Under the pieces are notes generated by a model. The model was given only the letters and a program-made list of their open reading frames with translations, searched no databases and was not told the origin of the DNA. Below, piece by piece: positions 25,264-34,792 of a stretch of DNA of 64,000 nt (its first letter is position 1; each line of letters begins with the position of its first letter). The DNA is from Spirosoma lacussanchae (GTDB lineage: Bacteria; Bacteroidota; Bacteroidia; Cytophagales; Spirosomataceae): assembly GCF_005870035.1 (NCBI RefSeq), contig NZ_SWJG01000001.1, positions 545,639-609,638 of the forward strand, given 5' to 3'. A program made the position numbers and the translations under genes.

Positions 25264-27207
25264 ATGATTTCCATCACGAACCTGTCGTATTACCTCGGCA
25301 GCCGCGCGCTCTACGAAAACGCATCGCTGCACATTAAGCCTAACCAGAAAATCGGTCTCATTGGCCTCAACGGTACCGGCAAGTCCACCTTACTCCGCAT
25401 CATCAATGGCGAATATCAGGCCGATGGCGGTACTATCTCCAAAGCCGGCGACGTTACGCTGGGTTTCCTCAACCAGGATCTGCTCAGCTACCAGACCGAT
25501 GACTCCATCCTGTCCGTAGCCATGCAGGCCTTCGCGCGGCAGAACGAGCTCCAGCGGCAGATCGACGAGCTGCTGCACGAGATGGAAACCAACTATCGCG
25601 ATGAGCTGGTCGATAAACTCGGCAAAGTGCAGGAAGAGTTCGACGCCCTCGATGGCTATACCGTACAGGCCCGGGCCGAAGAAATCCTGGAAGGACTCGG
25701 TTTCTCGACCGATGACCTGCAAAAACCCCTGCGGACGTTCTCCGGCGGATGGCGCATGCGCGTGATGCTCGCTAAACTGCTGCTCCAGAAGCCGTCGCTG
25801 CTGATGCTCGATGAGCCGACCAACCACCTTGACTTACCCTCTATTCAGTGGGTCGAGAAATATATTCAGACCTACGAAGGAGCCGTCATCGTCGTATCGC
25901 ACGACCGCGAGTTCCTCGATAACGTAATTGACGTGACGGTTGAAGTAGCTGGTGCCAAACTAAATTACTACCCTGGCAATTATTCGTTCTATCTCGAAGA
26001 AAAGGCGCTGAGGAACGAAATCCAGAAAGGCGCTTACGAAAACCAGCAGGCCAAAATCCGGCAGACGGAGCGGTTTATCGAACGCTTTAAGGCCAAAGCC
26101 ACGAAGGCGAAACAGGCCCAGAGCCGCGTTAAACAGCTGGCCCGCATGGAGCTGGTCGATGCGGTGATCGACGAAACGGCCCGGGTGAACTTCAAATTCC
26201 AGTTTTCGACTCAGCCCGGCCGACATATTCTGCACCTGGACGACATCACGAAGGCCTACGGGCCCAAGCGGATTCTGACCAGGGCCGATATCCGGCTGGA
26301 GCGGGGTGACAAAGTAGCGCTGATCGGTGCCAACGGTCGTGGTAAGTCGACCCTGCTGCGGATTATCTCTGGTTCGGAGCCGGTTAACGAGGGTAAACGC
26401 CAGCTGGGCCATAATGTGTCGTTCAGCTTCTATGCGCAGCACCAGCTGGAGTCGCTGAGCGTTGAGGATACGCTGCTCGACGAACTGAAACATGCCAACC
26501 CGACCAAGAGCGAAGGTGAGCTGCGGGGCGTACTGGGCTGTTTTCTGTTTTCCAACGATGAGGTATTCAAGAAAATTAAGGTCTTGTCGGGGGGCGAAAA
26601 ATCGAGGGTAGCCCTGGCCAAGGTGCTGCTGTCGCAGGCCAATTTCCTGCTGCTTGACGAGCCAACCAACCACCTCGACATGCAGTCGGTGAACATCCTG
26701 ATTCAAGCGCTCGAACAATATGAAGGAACATACGTAGTCGTATCGCACGACCGCTATTTCGTTTCGCAGATTGCCAATAAGATCTGGTACATCGAAGATG
26801 AGCAGATCAAAGAATATCCGGGTACGTACGATGAGTACGAATGGTGGATGGAAGAGCGAAAGGAGCAGGGCGGCAATACCAAAGCGGTTGACAAGAAACC
26901 CACGCCTGCCCCCCAGCCAGCCAGCACCGCCCCGCGCGCCAGCGACGACGAACGGAAGGAGTGGCAGCGAACCCTGAAGAAACTGACCCAGCAGGCCGAA
27001 GAATCGGAAACCAAGATTAGCCAGCTGGAGGAACGCAAAAAACGACTCGAAGCCGAACTGGCCGACCCCGCTACCTACGGCGACAGCAAGCTGATGCAGG
27101 CTAAAAACGACGAATACCACCGCGTCAAAGCCGAAATCAGTCAGCTTCAGGACGAGTGGGAGAACGCCATGCTCGAAGCCGAAGAGTGGGAAAAGAAACT
27201 AGCCTGA
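25264..27207 (+). CDS. ABC-F family ATPase (Uup/EttA-like, ribosome-associated)
   Basis: A 647-residue soluble protein with two ABC ATPase domains and no membrane domain. Walker A motifs are GLNGTGKSTLLR and GANGRGKSTLLR, signatures FSGGWRMRV and LSGGEKSRV, and Walker B LLMLDEPTNHLD and LLLDEPTNHLD. The inter-domain linker (about 245-320, rich in Lys, Gln and Arg with KAKATKAKQAQSRVKQ) is the P-site tRNA interaction motif. A C-terminal coiled coil (about 555-647) is typical of the Uup and YdiF branch. ABC-F proteins act on the ribosome to relieve stalls or to protect against antibiotics. Here a housekeeping translation factor is likely. Monocistronic. Confidence 0.93.
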   Translation: MISITNLSYYLGSRALYENASLHIKPNQKIGLIGLNGTGKSTLLRIINGEYQADGGTISKAGDVTLGFLNQDLLSYQTDDSILSVAMQAFARQNELQRQIDELLHEMETNYRDELVDKLGKVQEEFDALDGYTVQARAEEILEGLGFSTDDLQKPLRTFSGGWRMRVMLAKLLLQKPSLLMLDEPTNHLDLPSIQWVEKYIQTYEGAVIVVSHDREFLDNVIDVTVEVAGAKLNYYPGNYSFYLEEKALRNEIQKGAYENQQAKIRQTERFIERFKAKATKAKQAQSRVKQLARMELVDAVIDETARVNFKFQFSTQPGRHILHLDDITKAYGPKRILTRADIRLERGDKVALIGANGRGKSTLLRIISGSEPVNEGKRQLGHNVSFSFYAQHQLESLSVEDTLLDELKHANPTKSEGELRGVLGCFLFSNDEVFKKIKVLSGGEKSRVALAKVLLSQANFLLLDEPTNHLDMQSVNILIQALEQYEGTYVVVSHDRYFVSQIANKIWYIEDEQIKEYPGTYDEYEWWMEERKEQGGNTKAVDKKPTPAPQPASTAPRASDDERKEWQRTLKKLTQQAEESETKISQLEERKKRLEAELADPATYGDSKLMQAKNDEYHRVKAEISQLQDEWENAMLEAEEWEKKLA

Positions 27208-27214
27208 TCCCGAC

Positions 27215-27242
27215 AAACCCAGTCTAACCGGCTGGGTTTTTT
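27215..27242 (+). terminator. intrinsic terminator of the ABC-F gene
   Basis: AAACCCAG (27215-27222) pairs with CTGGGTTT (27232-27239) and is followed by T's to 27242, eight bases after the stop codon. Confidence 0.9.
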
Positions 27243-27573
27243 CATGTAATGGGGACTGTAGACGGGCTTGCCCGTGGCTCCCTACCTGACATTCTCCCTG
27301 TGGTCGGGTTTTCGACTGGTGCCGTAGGGGCGGTATATCGATAGAAACGGATTGCCTGACCGTATCTGAATGGCCAAGTTGATCGCATACCAGTAGAAAA
27401 CCCGGAAACCCCACACCTGCGAAGGCCGACAGGAAATTGGCTCGTTTGTTGAGCAAAGTAAACTGATTAAACCGGCCAACCCTGCATACAGACGCCTAAT
27501 TTCGCCATCGCAACTGACGGTTTGCTGCCAAAACCCGTTTAGTAGATACCTGCTTCTGCTGATAACATCGCCC
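27243..27573. other. gene-free stretch upstream of the Plug gene
   Basis: About 330 bases between the ABC-F terminator and the DUF5103 start. The minus-strand frame from 27282 to 27575 overlaps the next gene's start and has no protein-like pattern, so it is rejected. A TAATTTCG about 75 bases before the ATG is one mismatch from the -7 consensus. I see nothing else. Confidence 0.55.
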
Positions 27574-28872
27574 ATGATTTCGTACCGCCTGCTGATTATG
27601 TGTTTGTGGATGGCCTCGGTTGCCGTTCCTGTCTCTGCCCAGTCCGTTCCGGCGGTTGATCAGATTTACGACCCCAAAATTCAGACCGTCCTGCTGTTTC
27701 CGCAGCTGGTCGCCAACGCAGCCGACAACCCGTCCGAAACGCTAAACCCGCCAGTTATCGCGCTCGACGAGACGGCCTTTCTTCAGCTTGAATTCGATGA
27801 CCTGACGGCCAATTACCGGTCGTTCCGGGCTAAACTGATGCACTGTAATGCCGACTGGAAGCAGTCTGTGCTGAACGATATCGAGTTTACCTACGAGTAT
27901 AACGACAATCCCATCACCGACTACGCCGTATCGATCAACACCAAGGTGCCGTACTATCACTACAAGTTTCCGGTGCCGCGGGTCAAACTGCCGGGCAATT
28001 ACCTGCTTATCGTTTACGACGAACGTAACCGGAGCAATATTATCCTGACGCGCCGGTTCAGCACCTACCAGAATCGGATTCGGGTCAACGCAGCCGTTGC
28101 TTTCTCGTCGGATCCGTCGCGGCAGTTTACCGATCAGCAAATCGATCTGGCCATCGACTATCGGGGGTATCAGGTGATTTCGCCCCAGGACGATTTCAGG
28201 GTCGTTGTCCGGCAGAACTACCGCGACGACCGGACTATCGGCGGACTGCGGCCTACCAACGTGCGTGCCTTCGATCAGGTGCTGGAATACCGGCTGATCG
28301 ATCTGAGCAACACCATGCCCGGCGGAAACGAATTTCGTTTTTTCGACATACGAACGGTACTATCGCGGGCTAACTTCATTGACCGCATCGAGCGCCCTGC
28401 CGACCGCAACATTGCCTATGTTCAGCCCGACCAGGCGCGTAGTCGGGGGGCCTATATCCAGAGCGACGACTTCAACGGGCAATACGTGATCGACCACCGC
28501 GAAACGGGCAACGGCGCTACCGGCGCTGACTACATCGAAACCGTATTTACGCTGCGAATACCCGAGTTGCCGGGCGTAGATGTATTTGTGAATGGCGCCT
28601 TTAACCTCTGGCGACTGGACGACCGCAATCGTATGGCTTTCGACGCGGTATCGGGTACGTATCAGGCGGCTATCCTGCTCAAACAGGGCGTTTATAACTA
28701 TGATTACATCGTTCGGACGAATGGCCAGCCCCCTCGGGTCGATGAAGGGTATATCGAAGGAAACTACTCGGCTACGGAAAACGAGTACGAAGTATTTGTC
28801 TACCACCGTCCGCCAGCTGCCCGCGCCGACCAGCTAGTTGGCTACCGGCGTATGGGCGTCAACCGGCGGTAA
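27574..28872 (+). CDS. type IX secretion system Plug protein (DUF5103 family)
   Basis: A 432-residue exported protein with a signal peptide ending VPVSAQ (about residue 23). The DUF5103 pattern is clear: an N-terminal beta-domain with SFRAKLMHCNADWKQS, NDIEFTYEYNDNPITDY and KVPYYHYKFPVPRV, and a C-terminal Ig/CBM48-like domain with VFVNGAFNLW, MAFDAVSGTYQA and LLKQGVYNYDYIV. In Flavobacterium this family is the Plug that closes the periplasmic side of the SprA channel when PorV is absent. It fits with the T9SS client at 20.2-22.4 kb. No other T9SS core genes are in the window. Confidence 0.88.
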   Translation: MISYRLLIMCLWMASVAVPVSAQSVPAVDQIYDPKIQTVLLFPQLVANAADNPSETLNPPVIALDETAFLQLEFDDLTANYRSFRAKLMHCNADWKQSVLNDIEFTYEYNDNPITDYAVSINTKVPYYHYKFPVPRVKLPGNYLLIVYDERNRSNIILTRRFSTYQNRIRVNAAVAFSSDPSRQFTDQQIDLAIDYRGYQVISPQDDFRVVVRQNYRDDRTIGGLRPTNVRAFDQVLEYRLIDLSNTMPGGNEFRFFDIRTVLSRANFIDRIERPADRNIAYVQPDQARSRGAYIQSDDFNGQYVIDHRETGNGATGADYIETVFTLRIPELPGVDVFVNGAFNLWRLDDRNRMAFDAVSGTYQAAILLKQGVYNYDYIVRTNGQPPRVDEGYIEGNYSATENEYEVFVYHRPPAARADQLVGYRRMGVNRR

Positions 28873-28879
28873 TGAATAT

Positions 28880-28919
28880 CAAAAGGCCCGAATGATTAGA
28901 CAATCGTTCGGGCCTTTTG
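28880..28919. terminator. bidirectional terminator, 13-bp perfect arms
   Basis: CAAAAGGCCCGAA (28880-28892) and its complement (28907-28919), with a further GATT/AATC pairing inside the loop. It lies between the convergent Plug and ychF genes. Confidence 0.9.
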
Positions 28920-28929
28920 GATACTTTGG

Positions 28930-30030
28930 CTAGGCACTGTGGAGGAACTCCATGATGTCACCATCCTGCACGACGTATTCTTTTCCTTCGACGGACAGCT
29001 TACCAGCTTCGCGAACACCCGCTTCGGTCTTGAACTGCTCAAAGTCGGGGAGTTTCATGACCTGCGCCCGGATGAACTTGCGCTCAAAGTCGGAGTGGAT
29101 GACCCCGGCGGCCTGCGGAGCTTTCCAGCCCCGGTGGATAGTCCAGGCCCGTACTTCCTTCACACCGGCCGTGAAGTAGGTAATCAGTCCCAGCAGCCGG
29201 TACGATGCTTTGATCAGCTGGCTCAGCCCCGACTCGGTCAGGCCGTACTCGCCCAGAAACAGCTCCCGCTCATCGGGGTCTTCCATCTCCGCAATCTGTG
29301 ACTCGATACCGGCGCTGATAATAATGACTTCGGCACCTTCGTCTTTTACCGCTTCGCGCAGGGCGTCGGAGTACTGATTGCCATTGGGCAGGCTGCCTTC
29401 GTCCACATTGGCCACGTAAATGACCGGTTTCACCGTCAGCAGCGAGATGTCGCCGATGGCGGTTTCGCGCTCTTCGGGCGACACCTGTACAGTGCGGGCG
29501 CTACGACCGGCTTCCAGGGCTGCTTTAAACTGTTTCAGTATTTCGAGCTCGACTTTGGCTTTGGCATCACCCACGCGGGCTGCCTTGTCGATCCGCTGAA
29601 TTTTCTTGTCGACCGATTCGAGGTCTTTCAGCTGTAGTTCGGCGTCGATAATTTCCTTGTCGGCAATGGGGTTCACTTTACCTTCTACGTGAACGATATT
29701 ATCGTCTTCGAAGCAGCGGATCACGTGAACGATGGCATCCACCTCGCGGATATTAGCCAGAAACTTATTTCCCAGACCCGCGCCCTGACTGGCTCCTTTG
29801 ACCAGGCCGGCAATGTCGACAAACTCGATAATGGTTGGAACAACGCGTTGCGGCTTCACCAGACTTTCGAGGGTGTCGAGCCGTTCGTCGGGTACGGTGA
29901 CTACACCAACGTTGGGTTCTATCGTACAGAACGGGTAATTGGCGGCTTCGGCCTTGCCGCTCGATATTGCATTAAACAGGGTTGATTTGCCGACGTTCGG
30001 TAACCCCACAATTCCACATTGTAAGCCCAT
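28930..30030 (-). CDS. ychF: redox-regulated ATPase YchF (Obg-like, OLA1 family)
   Basis: A 366-residue P-loop protein. The G1 loop is [10 protein letters not shown]3 is [10 protein letters not shown], and the usual NKxD is replaced by NVDE, which explains the ATP preference of this family. A helical insertion (about 130-195) is followed by a C-terminal TGS domain ([20 protein letters not shown] ... [13 protein letters not shown]). YchF binds ribosomes and affects oxidative-stress responses and translation start choice. Full length. Confidence 0.96.
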   Translation of the reverse strand: MGLQCGIVGLPNVGKSTLFNAISSGKAEAANYPFCTIEPNVGVVTVPDERLDTLESLVKPQRVVPTIIEFVDIAGLVKGASQGAGLGNKFLANIREVDAIVHVIRCFEDDNIVHVEGKVNPIADKEIIDAELQLKDLESVDKKIQRIDKAARVGDAKAKVELEILKQFKAALEAGRSARTVQVSPEERETAIGDISLLTVKPVIYVANVDEGSLPNGNQYSDALREAVKDEGAEVIIISAGIESQIAEMEDPDERELFLGEYGLTESGLSQLIKASYRLLGLITYFTAGVKEVRAWTIHRGWKAPQAAGVIHSDFERKFIRAQVMKLPDFEQFKTEAGVREAGKLSVEGKEYVVQDGDIMEFLHSA

Positions 30031-30129
30031 AAGAGAATGCGTGATGGAGCGATTGAGAGGGGGCGGGAGCCGTAGCTACAGGTTTAGCTGGCCCATCTTC
30101 CCATTCGCTCTATCGCTAAATAGTTTAGA

Positions 30130-30137
30130 CAAAATTA
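30130..30137 (-). promoter_or_regulatory. possible -7 promoter element of ychF
   Basis: TAATTTTG on the minus strand matches TAnnTTTG exactly, about 100 bases before the ychF ATG. No TTG at a suitable distance. Confidence 0.3.
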
Positions 30138-30225
30138 CAACAAAAAAAGCCTTCGGCATGGGCCAAGGGCTGAATAGGATTTTGAAAACGAGTGAGTAGA
30201 GTCAGATCATGCAGCTGGTGTTCAG

Positions 30226-30555
30226 TTATTCCCACTTGAGTTCGCTGCTGGCGTAGTCGTCCGATTCGTCGCGTTCGCGCTGGGCAAACTGCGAAAAGTC
30301 GACATCGGGCATGAGCTCCGTTTTAACGTGATCTACGGTTTCCTGAAGGGCTTCGATAAACTTGTCGAAGTCTTCTTTATAAAGAAACATTTTGTGTTTT
30401 TCGTAGGTGAATCCTTCGCCCTGCGGCTGTCGGCGGCTTTCAGTTATGGTCAGGTAATAGTCGTTCGCGCGGGTGGTTTTTACATCGAAGAAATACGTTC
30501 GTTTGCCCGCCCGAACCCGTTTGGAGTAAATCTTTTCCCGTTCTCTTTCGTCCAC
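30226..30555 (-). CDS. DUF3276 / PUR-alpha-like nucleic-acid-binding protein
   Basis: A 109-residue protein almost restricted to Bacteroidota. Its core (IYSKRVRAGKRTYFFDVK, DYYLTITESRR, KHKMFLYKEDFDKFIEAL) is the PUR repeat found in PUR-alpha; a Borrelia homologue binds DNA and RNA. The C-terminus is acidic. A promoter-like TTG-N18-TACTTTAG precedes it. It is single-gene, and its target is unknown here. Confidence 0.88.
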   Translation of the reverse strand: MDEREREKIYSKRVRAGKRTYFFDVKTTRANDYYLTITESRRQPQGEGFTYEKHKMFLYKEDFDKFIEALQETVDHVKTELMPDVDFSQFAQRERDESDDYASSELKWE

Positions 30556-30585
30556 AATGCGTTAGGTTTAGTGCGTTCGTAAACG

Positions 30586-30614
30586 CTAAAGTACGTTCAT
30601 TCGTATGAGAACAA
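30586..30614 (-). promoter_or_regulatory. promoter of the DUF3276 gene
   Basis: Minus strand TTG (complement of 30612-30614), 18 bases, then TACTTTAG (complement of 30586-30593), one mismatch to the -7 consensus. The leader is about 25 bases. Confidence 0.4.
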
Positions 30615-30703
30615 AAAGAATTGAACAACAATATTTTGGGGCGAAAAACCCTCACATTCGGGCCAGGTTGTGGAGACCATTCCACAGATTTTTCGGTAAA
30701 GCC

Positions 30704-30734
30704 TTGTCTTTTAGGCATATATGATGTATCTTTG
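30704..30734 (+). promoter_or_regulatory. promoter of the rlpA-type gene
   Basis: TTG (30704-30706), 20 bases, TATCTTTG (30727-30734), an exact Bacteroidota consensus. The transcript would start near 30741, so all upstream start codons before that are excluded. Confidence 0.65.
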
Positions 30735-30826
30735 TAAAATAGGAATTGCACTTTTTGGGGATGGAGATTTGGCCCCTGCAACGAATGCAGCCGCTCCATT
30801 GCATTATTCACGTAACCAATAGCTGT

Positions 30827-31267
30827 ATGAGTGTAATCATGTCCATTATGCTGTTCTTTAGCAGCATAAAACCGGCGGAGACTCTACCGAGTCTCATACA
30901 GAAAGGCAAAGCGTCTTTTTATTCCAAAAAGTTTAACGGCCGAAAGACGGCCTACGGTGAGCGCGTCAGCGCCGAAGCCCTCGAAGGCGCCCATCGTTCG
31001 TTCCCACTGAACACCCTGGTTGAAGTTACTAACCTTGACAACCAGCGTACCGTAATTGTACGAATCAATGATCGTGGTCCTTTTGCCAAAGGCCGTGTCA
31101 TTGACCTGACCCACGCAGCCGCCCGTGCTTTAGGCATGATCTCGAAGGGCGTTGCCAATGTTTCGCTCCGGGTTATTGGCAAAAGCCAGTCCGTTGCTTT
31201 CGCACCCGCTCCCTCAGCGTTCAGTGCACCCGTTGCTTTCCAGCCCTTGCTGGAGCCGGTTCTTTAA
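30827..31267 (+). CDS. septal ring lytic transglycosylase RlpA family protein
   Basis: A 146-residue exported protein. The hydrophobic start MSVIMSIMLFFSSIKPA looks like a signal peptide. It is followed by the double-psi beta-barrel of RlpA: KGKASFYSKKFNGRKTAYGER, FPLNTLVEVTNLDNQR, VIVRINDRGPFAKGRVIDLT (in parts), AARALGM. The catalytic Asp lies in INDRGPF and the His of active RlpA is TAYGER-adjacent. There is no SPOR domain. In-frame ATGs at 30761 and 30785 and a TTG at 30746 also exist; 30827 is chosen for the signal peptide, with moderate certainty. Likely a glycan-strand cleaving or cell-wall-binding protein. Confidence 0.82.
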   Translation: MSVIMSIMLFFSSIKPAETLPSLIQKGKASFYSKKFNGRKTAYGERVSAEALEGAHRSFPLNTLVEVTNLDNQRTVIVRINDRGPFAKGRVIDLTHAAARALGMISKGVANVSLRVIGKSQSVAFAPAPSAFSAPVAFQPLLEPVL

Positions 31268-31299
31268 CAACCGCCCGGATGTATTAATCCGGTCCTGTT

Positions 31300-31357
31300 C
31301 CCGCCCGATACCCCGCTGTGCAATTCCTGACGGGGGTGTCGGGCGGGTTCGTTTTTT
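31300..31357 (+). terminator. intrinsic terminator of the rlpA-type gene
   Basis: CCCGCCCGATACCCC (31300-31314) pairs with GGGGTGTCGGGCGGG (31333-31347, one G-T pair) and is followed by TTCGTTTTTT. It separates the gene from the DUF58 gene that starts 16 bases later. Confidence 0.88.
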
Positions 31358-31372
31358 GTGTACCTTACCCCT

Positions 31373-32284
31373 ATGAAACAACCACTTAACCTGGGGCAGG
31401 TACGTTCGTTCGGCAATGTCGAATTCCTGGCCCGCCAGCTGGTCGAAGGGTTTATTACAGGCCTGCATAAATCACCTTTTCATGGCTTCTCAGTTGAGTT
31501 TGCCGAACACCGGCTCTACAACACCGGCGAAACCACGCGGCATATCGACTGGAAAGTATACGGCAAAACGGAGAAACTATTCGTTAAACGCTACGAAGAA
31601 GAAACAAACCTCCGCTGCCACCTGCTCGTCGATACGTCCTCGTCCATGTATTACCCCGAGAGCAACTACGGCAAAATAACCTTTAGCGTAATGGCTGCGG
31701 CCTGTCTGGCCTATATGCTCCAGCGTCAGAAAGATGCGGTGAGCCTGACGGCCTTTGCCGATCAGATCGACCTGCAGACGCCTACCAAGTCGACACCCTC
31801 GCACGTACACAAGATCTTTACCCAGCTGGACCAGCTCATGCTTCAGCCCAAGCCCCTGCGCCGGACATCGGCTGCGGAGGTGATTCATGAAGTAGCCGAA
31901 AAAATTAACAAGCGGTCGCTGGTGGTGATTTTCAGCGATATGTTCGATAACTCGGAGAAATCAGATGCCTTGTTTTCGGCGCTGCAACACCTGCGCCATA
32001 ATCTGCACGAGGTGCTTCTGTTTCACGTTACGGACAAAAAAACCGAAGAAGACTTTGCCTTCGATGAGCGGCCTTATGAGTTTATCGATCTGGAAACGGG
32101 CGAGAAAGTGAAGGTACAGCCCGGCCAGGTGCGCGATACGTACCAGCAGGCCGTTAAAAACTACTTTCAGGAGCTAAAACTCCGTTGCGGTCAGTACAAG
32201 ATCGACTTCATCGAAGCCGATATAGCCCAGGGGTTCGAGCAGATTCTGACTGCCTACCTGGTAAAGCGGACAAAAATGAGGTAG
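31373..32284 (+). CDS. DUF58 domain protein (MoxR-associated vWA-like)
   Basis: A 303-residue soluble protein. The DUF58 core begins with GFITGLHKSPFHGFSVEFAE and RHIDWKVYGKTEKLFVKRYEEE, then a von Willebrand A-like fold with the metal site VDTSSSM (DxSxS). In Bacteroidota DUF58 genes usually sit next to a MoxR ATPase and BatA/B proteins; none is in this window, so this copy is solitary. A GTG at 31358 gives a five-residue longer form that would begin in the preceding terminator's T-run, so the ATG at 31373 is used. Role uncertain, perhaps envelope stress or protein maturation. Confidence 0.88.
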   Translation: MKQPLNLGQVRSFGNVEFLARQLVEGFITGLHKSPFHGFSVEFAEHRLYNTGETTRHIDWKVYGKTEKLFVKRYEEETNLRCHLLVDTSSSMYYPESNYGKITFSVMAAACLAYMLQRQKDAVSLTAFADQIDLQTPTKSTPSHVHKIFTQLDQLMLQPKPLRRTSAAEVIHEVAEKINKRSLVVIFSDMFDNSEKSDALFSALQHLRHNLHEVLLFHVTDKKTEEDFAFDERPYEFIDLETGEKVKVQPGQVRDTYQQAVKNYFQELKLRCGQYKIDFIEADIAQGFEQILTAYLVKRTKMR

Positions 32285-32330
32285 TCCCCCAGAACGGTTA
32301 TTGCCAACGGGCCAGGAAACTACTACGAAT

Positions 32331-32402
32331 CCGGTCAGACGAATAAAGCCAAAGGCCAGCGTACCTAGTCGCGCTGGCCTTTGGCTTTATTCGTCTGACC
32401 GG
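32331..32402. terminator. bidirectional terminator, 31-bp perfect arms
   Basis: The arms 32331-32361 and 32372-32402 are exact complements over 31 bases with a 10-base loop. This is the longest perfect hairpin in the window. It lies between the convergent DUF58 and TlpA-type genes. Confidence 0.88.
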
Positions 32403-32424
32403 GCATCGAATGCCGGGAACTGGC

Positions 32425-33912
32425 TTATTTTTTCACGCTGGCCTTGGCGTTGGCTGGGGCCGCAGCCGGCTTTTTGGCGGTTGCCTGCTGGCGTCTGTGG
32501 AAACCGATAAAGTCTTCCAGCTGCTCCATGGGCAACTTGCGCGCAATGATCTTTTTGTCTTTATCGAGCACGTAAATCGTGGGCGTGGTCCAGACATCAT
32601 ACTGACGGCGATAGTCGGTACGGAAGCTGTAATCGTACGCGTTGATGGCTTTCTGGAGTTTGAACTCCCGAATGAATTTCTTCCACTCGTCGGGGCTTTG
32701 CTCAACCGCGACCGCAACTACCTCAACGCCTTTGCTTTTGTTCGCATCGACAAACTGCTGCAGTTTCGGAGCGCTCTCGCGGCAGTGGCCGCACTGCGGA
32801 TCGTAGAAGAAAACGACCGTGTACTCCGACCTGATGTTGGCAAAGGCAATGGGTCGGCGAAGCGTGTCGCTGACGTTAGGTATCGAAAGTACTTTACCAA
32901 CCAGCGTAGGCTTCAGCGACTTAACCCGCTCGCCAATCTGCCGGATCGTTGTCGAGTCGGTAATCGGCATCACGCCCGTCGCGTAATACTTTTCGAACAT
33001 GTGAACATAGAGCCCGTCGGTGCCCATAATTTTGGGTTGTTCATACTGGCTGGTGATATACCAGATGGCATACGACTTTACTTCTTTCGACTTCCCTTTT
33101 ATGGCGTTGTTCACGATGAAGTCGGCCTCTTTGATGAGTGAGTCGGGCGTCTGGACGGTCAGTTCTTTCAGGTAGCGGTCAAGCTTGCGTTGAAAGATAG
33201 GGGTGCGAACAAACCGCTCGTCGGCAAAGTCGAATCCGTCCCAGAAGTGACTTTTGTAATAGTTGAAGACCCAGTTTGAGTCAGCGCGGCCGTTGGCGAG
33301 TTTGGGGGCGGCTGGTATGTCGGGTTCGGCGGTGGCTTTCAGAAGTTTGACGGCAAACGTACCGGCGTTGTCTTTGAGAAACTGCTCGCGGTAGGTCTGG
33401 GCCTGCTTCTGCAGGTCGGCCAGTTGTTTGTTGGTGACTGCGGCTGATACGGCGTCGTCGCGGAGTTTTTTCTGAACGTTGAGCGCCTGAGCTTCCTCGT
33501 AAATCTTGCCAAGCTGCTGCTGGTACGTATAGAAGAGAGTGTTCTCTTTTGAGCCGGTGATTTTCATCTCCCGTACGGTATTGGCCGTGTCGGTCTCGAA
33601 CGAAAAATTCTGGTTTGCCTCGTCGATCAGGAATTCGATGTAGCGATTTTTGGGTGTCACAACGATATACAACCCACCGGGCAGGCGCTTCGTACCGGAA
33701 AACGTCATCGACCCGGTTGCGTCGACCCGGGCCGTATCTTTCGGAATGTACTGGGTAGCGCCAAAGTAATGAGCCAGCACGCAGGTCGTGTCTTTGAGGC
33801 CCTGTATGCGACCTTTGATCGCAAAGCCGTCAGCCGGCGCCGGCGACTGCGCCCAGCCGATCGTTGTCAGCACTACGATAAGTATAGAGGTTAGTATAAG
33901 ACGGTTGTTCAT
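32425..33912 (-). CDS. TlpA-type thiol-disulfide oxidoreductase with DUF4369/DUF5106-like N-terminus
   Basis: A 495-residue periplasmic protein with a signal peptide ending IGWAQ. Residues about 27-130 resemble DUF4369 (GFAIKGRIQGLKDTTCVLAHYF in parts, MKITGSKENTLFYTYQQQL). The middle part is helical (DUF5106-like), and about 345-475 is a thioredoxin fold with the active site DPQCGHCRES and the cis-Pro loop TTPTIYVLD. A C-terminal Ala/Lys tail follows. Such proteins are very common in Bacteroidota and probably reduce or form disulfides in exported proteins. The partner is not apparent. Confidence 0.9.
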   Translation of the reverse strand: MNNRLILTSILIVVLTTIGWAQSPAPADGFAIKGRIQGLKDTTCVLAHYFGATQYIPKDTARVDATGSMTFSGTKRLPGGLYIVVTPKNRYIEFLIDEANQNFSFETDTANTVREMKITGSKENTLFYTYQQQLGKIYEEAQALNVQKKLRDDAVSAAVTNKQLADLQKQAQTYREQFLKDNAGTFAVKLLKATAEPDIPAAPKLANGRADSNWVFNYYKSHFWDGFDFADERFVRTPIFQRKLDRYLKELTVQTPDSLIKEADFIVNNAIKGKSKEVKSYAIWYITSQYEQPKIMGTDGLYVHMFEKYYATGVMPITDSTTIRQIGERVKSLKPTLVGKVLSIPNVSDTLRRPIAFANIRSEYTVVFFYDPQCGHCRESAPKLQQFVDANKSKGVEVVAVAVEQSPDEWKKFIREFKLQKAINAYDYSFRTDYRRQYDVWTTPTIYVLDKDKKIIARKLPMEQLEDFIGFHRRQQATAKKPAAAPANAKASVKK

Positions 33913-33947
33913 AGGGGGTGGTACGTATCTTCGCGGCTGTGAAATGT

Positions 33948-33955
33948 CAAAAATA
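33948..33955 (-). promoter_or_regulatory. -7 promoter element of the TlpA-type gene
   Basis: TATTTTTG on the minus strand, exact TAnnTTTG, about 36 bases before the ATG at 33912. No clear -33. Confidence 0.35.
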
Positions 33956-34013
33956 CAGGTTTCGATTTGTAAATACGTCAGCTACAAAACGCTTGCCATC
34001 CCGGCTGTAGTCT

Positions 34014-34787
34014 ATGTTTTATTTCTTTTCTAAAGTTCTCAGCTACTTTATCACGCCGGCGGGCTGGCTGGTGGCTCTGCTGGTGCTGGCGTTGTTCACC
34101 AAAAACCACCGGCGCCGGCTGGTGGGTGGGGCGCTGGCCGTCTTCTGGTTATTTGGCAATACCTTCCTGATCAATGAGTTTGCCCACGGGTGGGAATATG
34201 GCCCCGTAGCCGTTCCGACTGATACCACAGCCCGCATTGCTGTCGTCCTGACCGGCGGCATGATGGATGGGATGACGCCCATACCGGACCGGCGGTTTCT
34301 GCTCGACCGAGAGGCCGATCGGGCCGGGCAGGCGCTGTATCTGTACAAACAGGGAGCAGTCCATACCATTCTGATTAGTGGCGGCAACGGCGACCTTCCG
34401 TTTCAGCCGGGGATCGTAAGTGACGAAGGTCAGATGACGGCGCGTTTCCTGGAAACGGCGGGGGTTCGCCGGGAAGATCTCATACTCGAAAACAAGTCGA
34501 AGAATACGCGCGAAAATGCCCTGTTCACAGCTCGTCTACTGCGGCAGCAGTTTGGTACCAACCGTTGCGTGCTGGTCACCTCGGCCTGGCACATGCGTCG
34601 GGCGGTGGGTTGTTTTCGAAAAGCGGGTGTTGAGGTGGTGCCGTTTCCGGGCAGCTTCATGAGCCATCAGCGCACGTTCGTGCCGGCTGACTGGCTGCTG
34701 CCCAACGCGCAGGCTTTTCAGGACGCATATTACCTCGTTAAAGAAGGGGTGGGGTATATGGCGTACCGCCTGGCCGGGTACATTTGA
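34014..34787 (+). CDS. YdcF/SanA-type DUF218 membrane protein
   Basis: A 257-residue protein with two N-terminal transmembrane segments (about residues 5-27 and 35-55) and a DUF218 domain. The domain has RIAVVLTGGMM, GQALYLYKQG, ILISGGNGD, NTRENALFTARLL and VTSAWHMRRAVGCFRKAG. These are the hallmark motifs of the ElyC/SanA/YdcF family. E. coli ElyC affects peptidoglycan or lipid carrier handling, and a role in envelope integrity is likely here. Single gene, ending at a terminator shared with pfkA. Confidence 0.88.
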   Translation: MFYFFSKVLSYFITPAGWLVALLVLALFTKNHRRRLVGGALAVFWLFGNTFLINEFAHGWEYGPVAVPTDTTARIAVVLTGGMMDGMTPIPDRRFLLDREADRAGQALYLYKQGAVHTILISGGNGDLPFQPGIVSDEGQMTARFLETAGVRREDLILENKSKNTRENALFTARLLRQQFGTNRCVLVTSAWHMRRAVGCFRKAGVEVVPFPGSFMSHQRTFVPADWLLPNAQAFQDAYYLVKEGVGYMAYRLAGYI

Positions 34788-34792
34788 GCCGA

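Noticed and set aside
27282..27575. 97-residue minus-strand frame before the Plug gene
   Set aside because: It overlaps the Plug start codon and has no family-like features.
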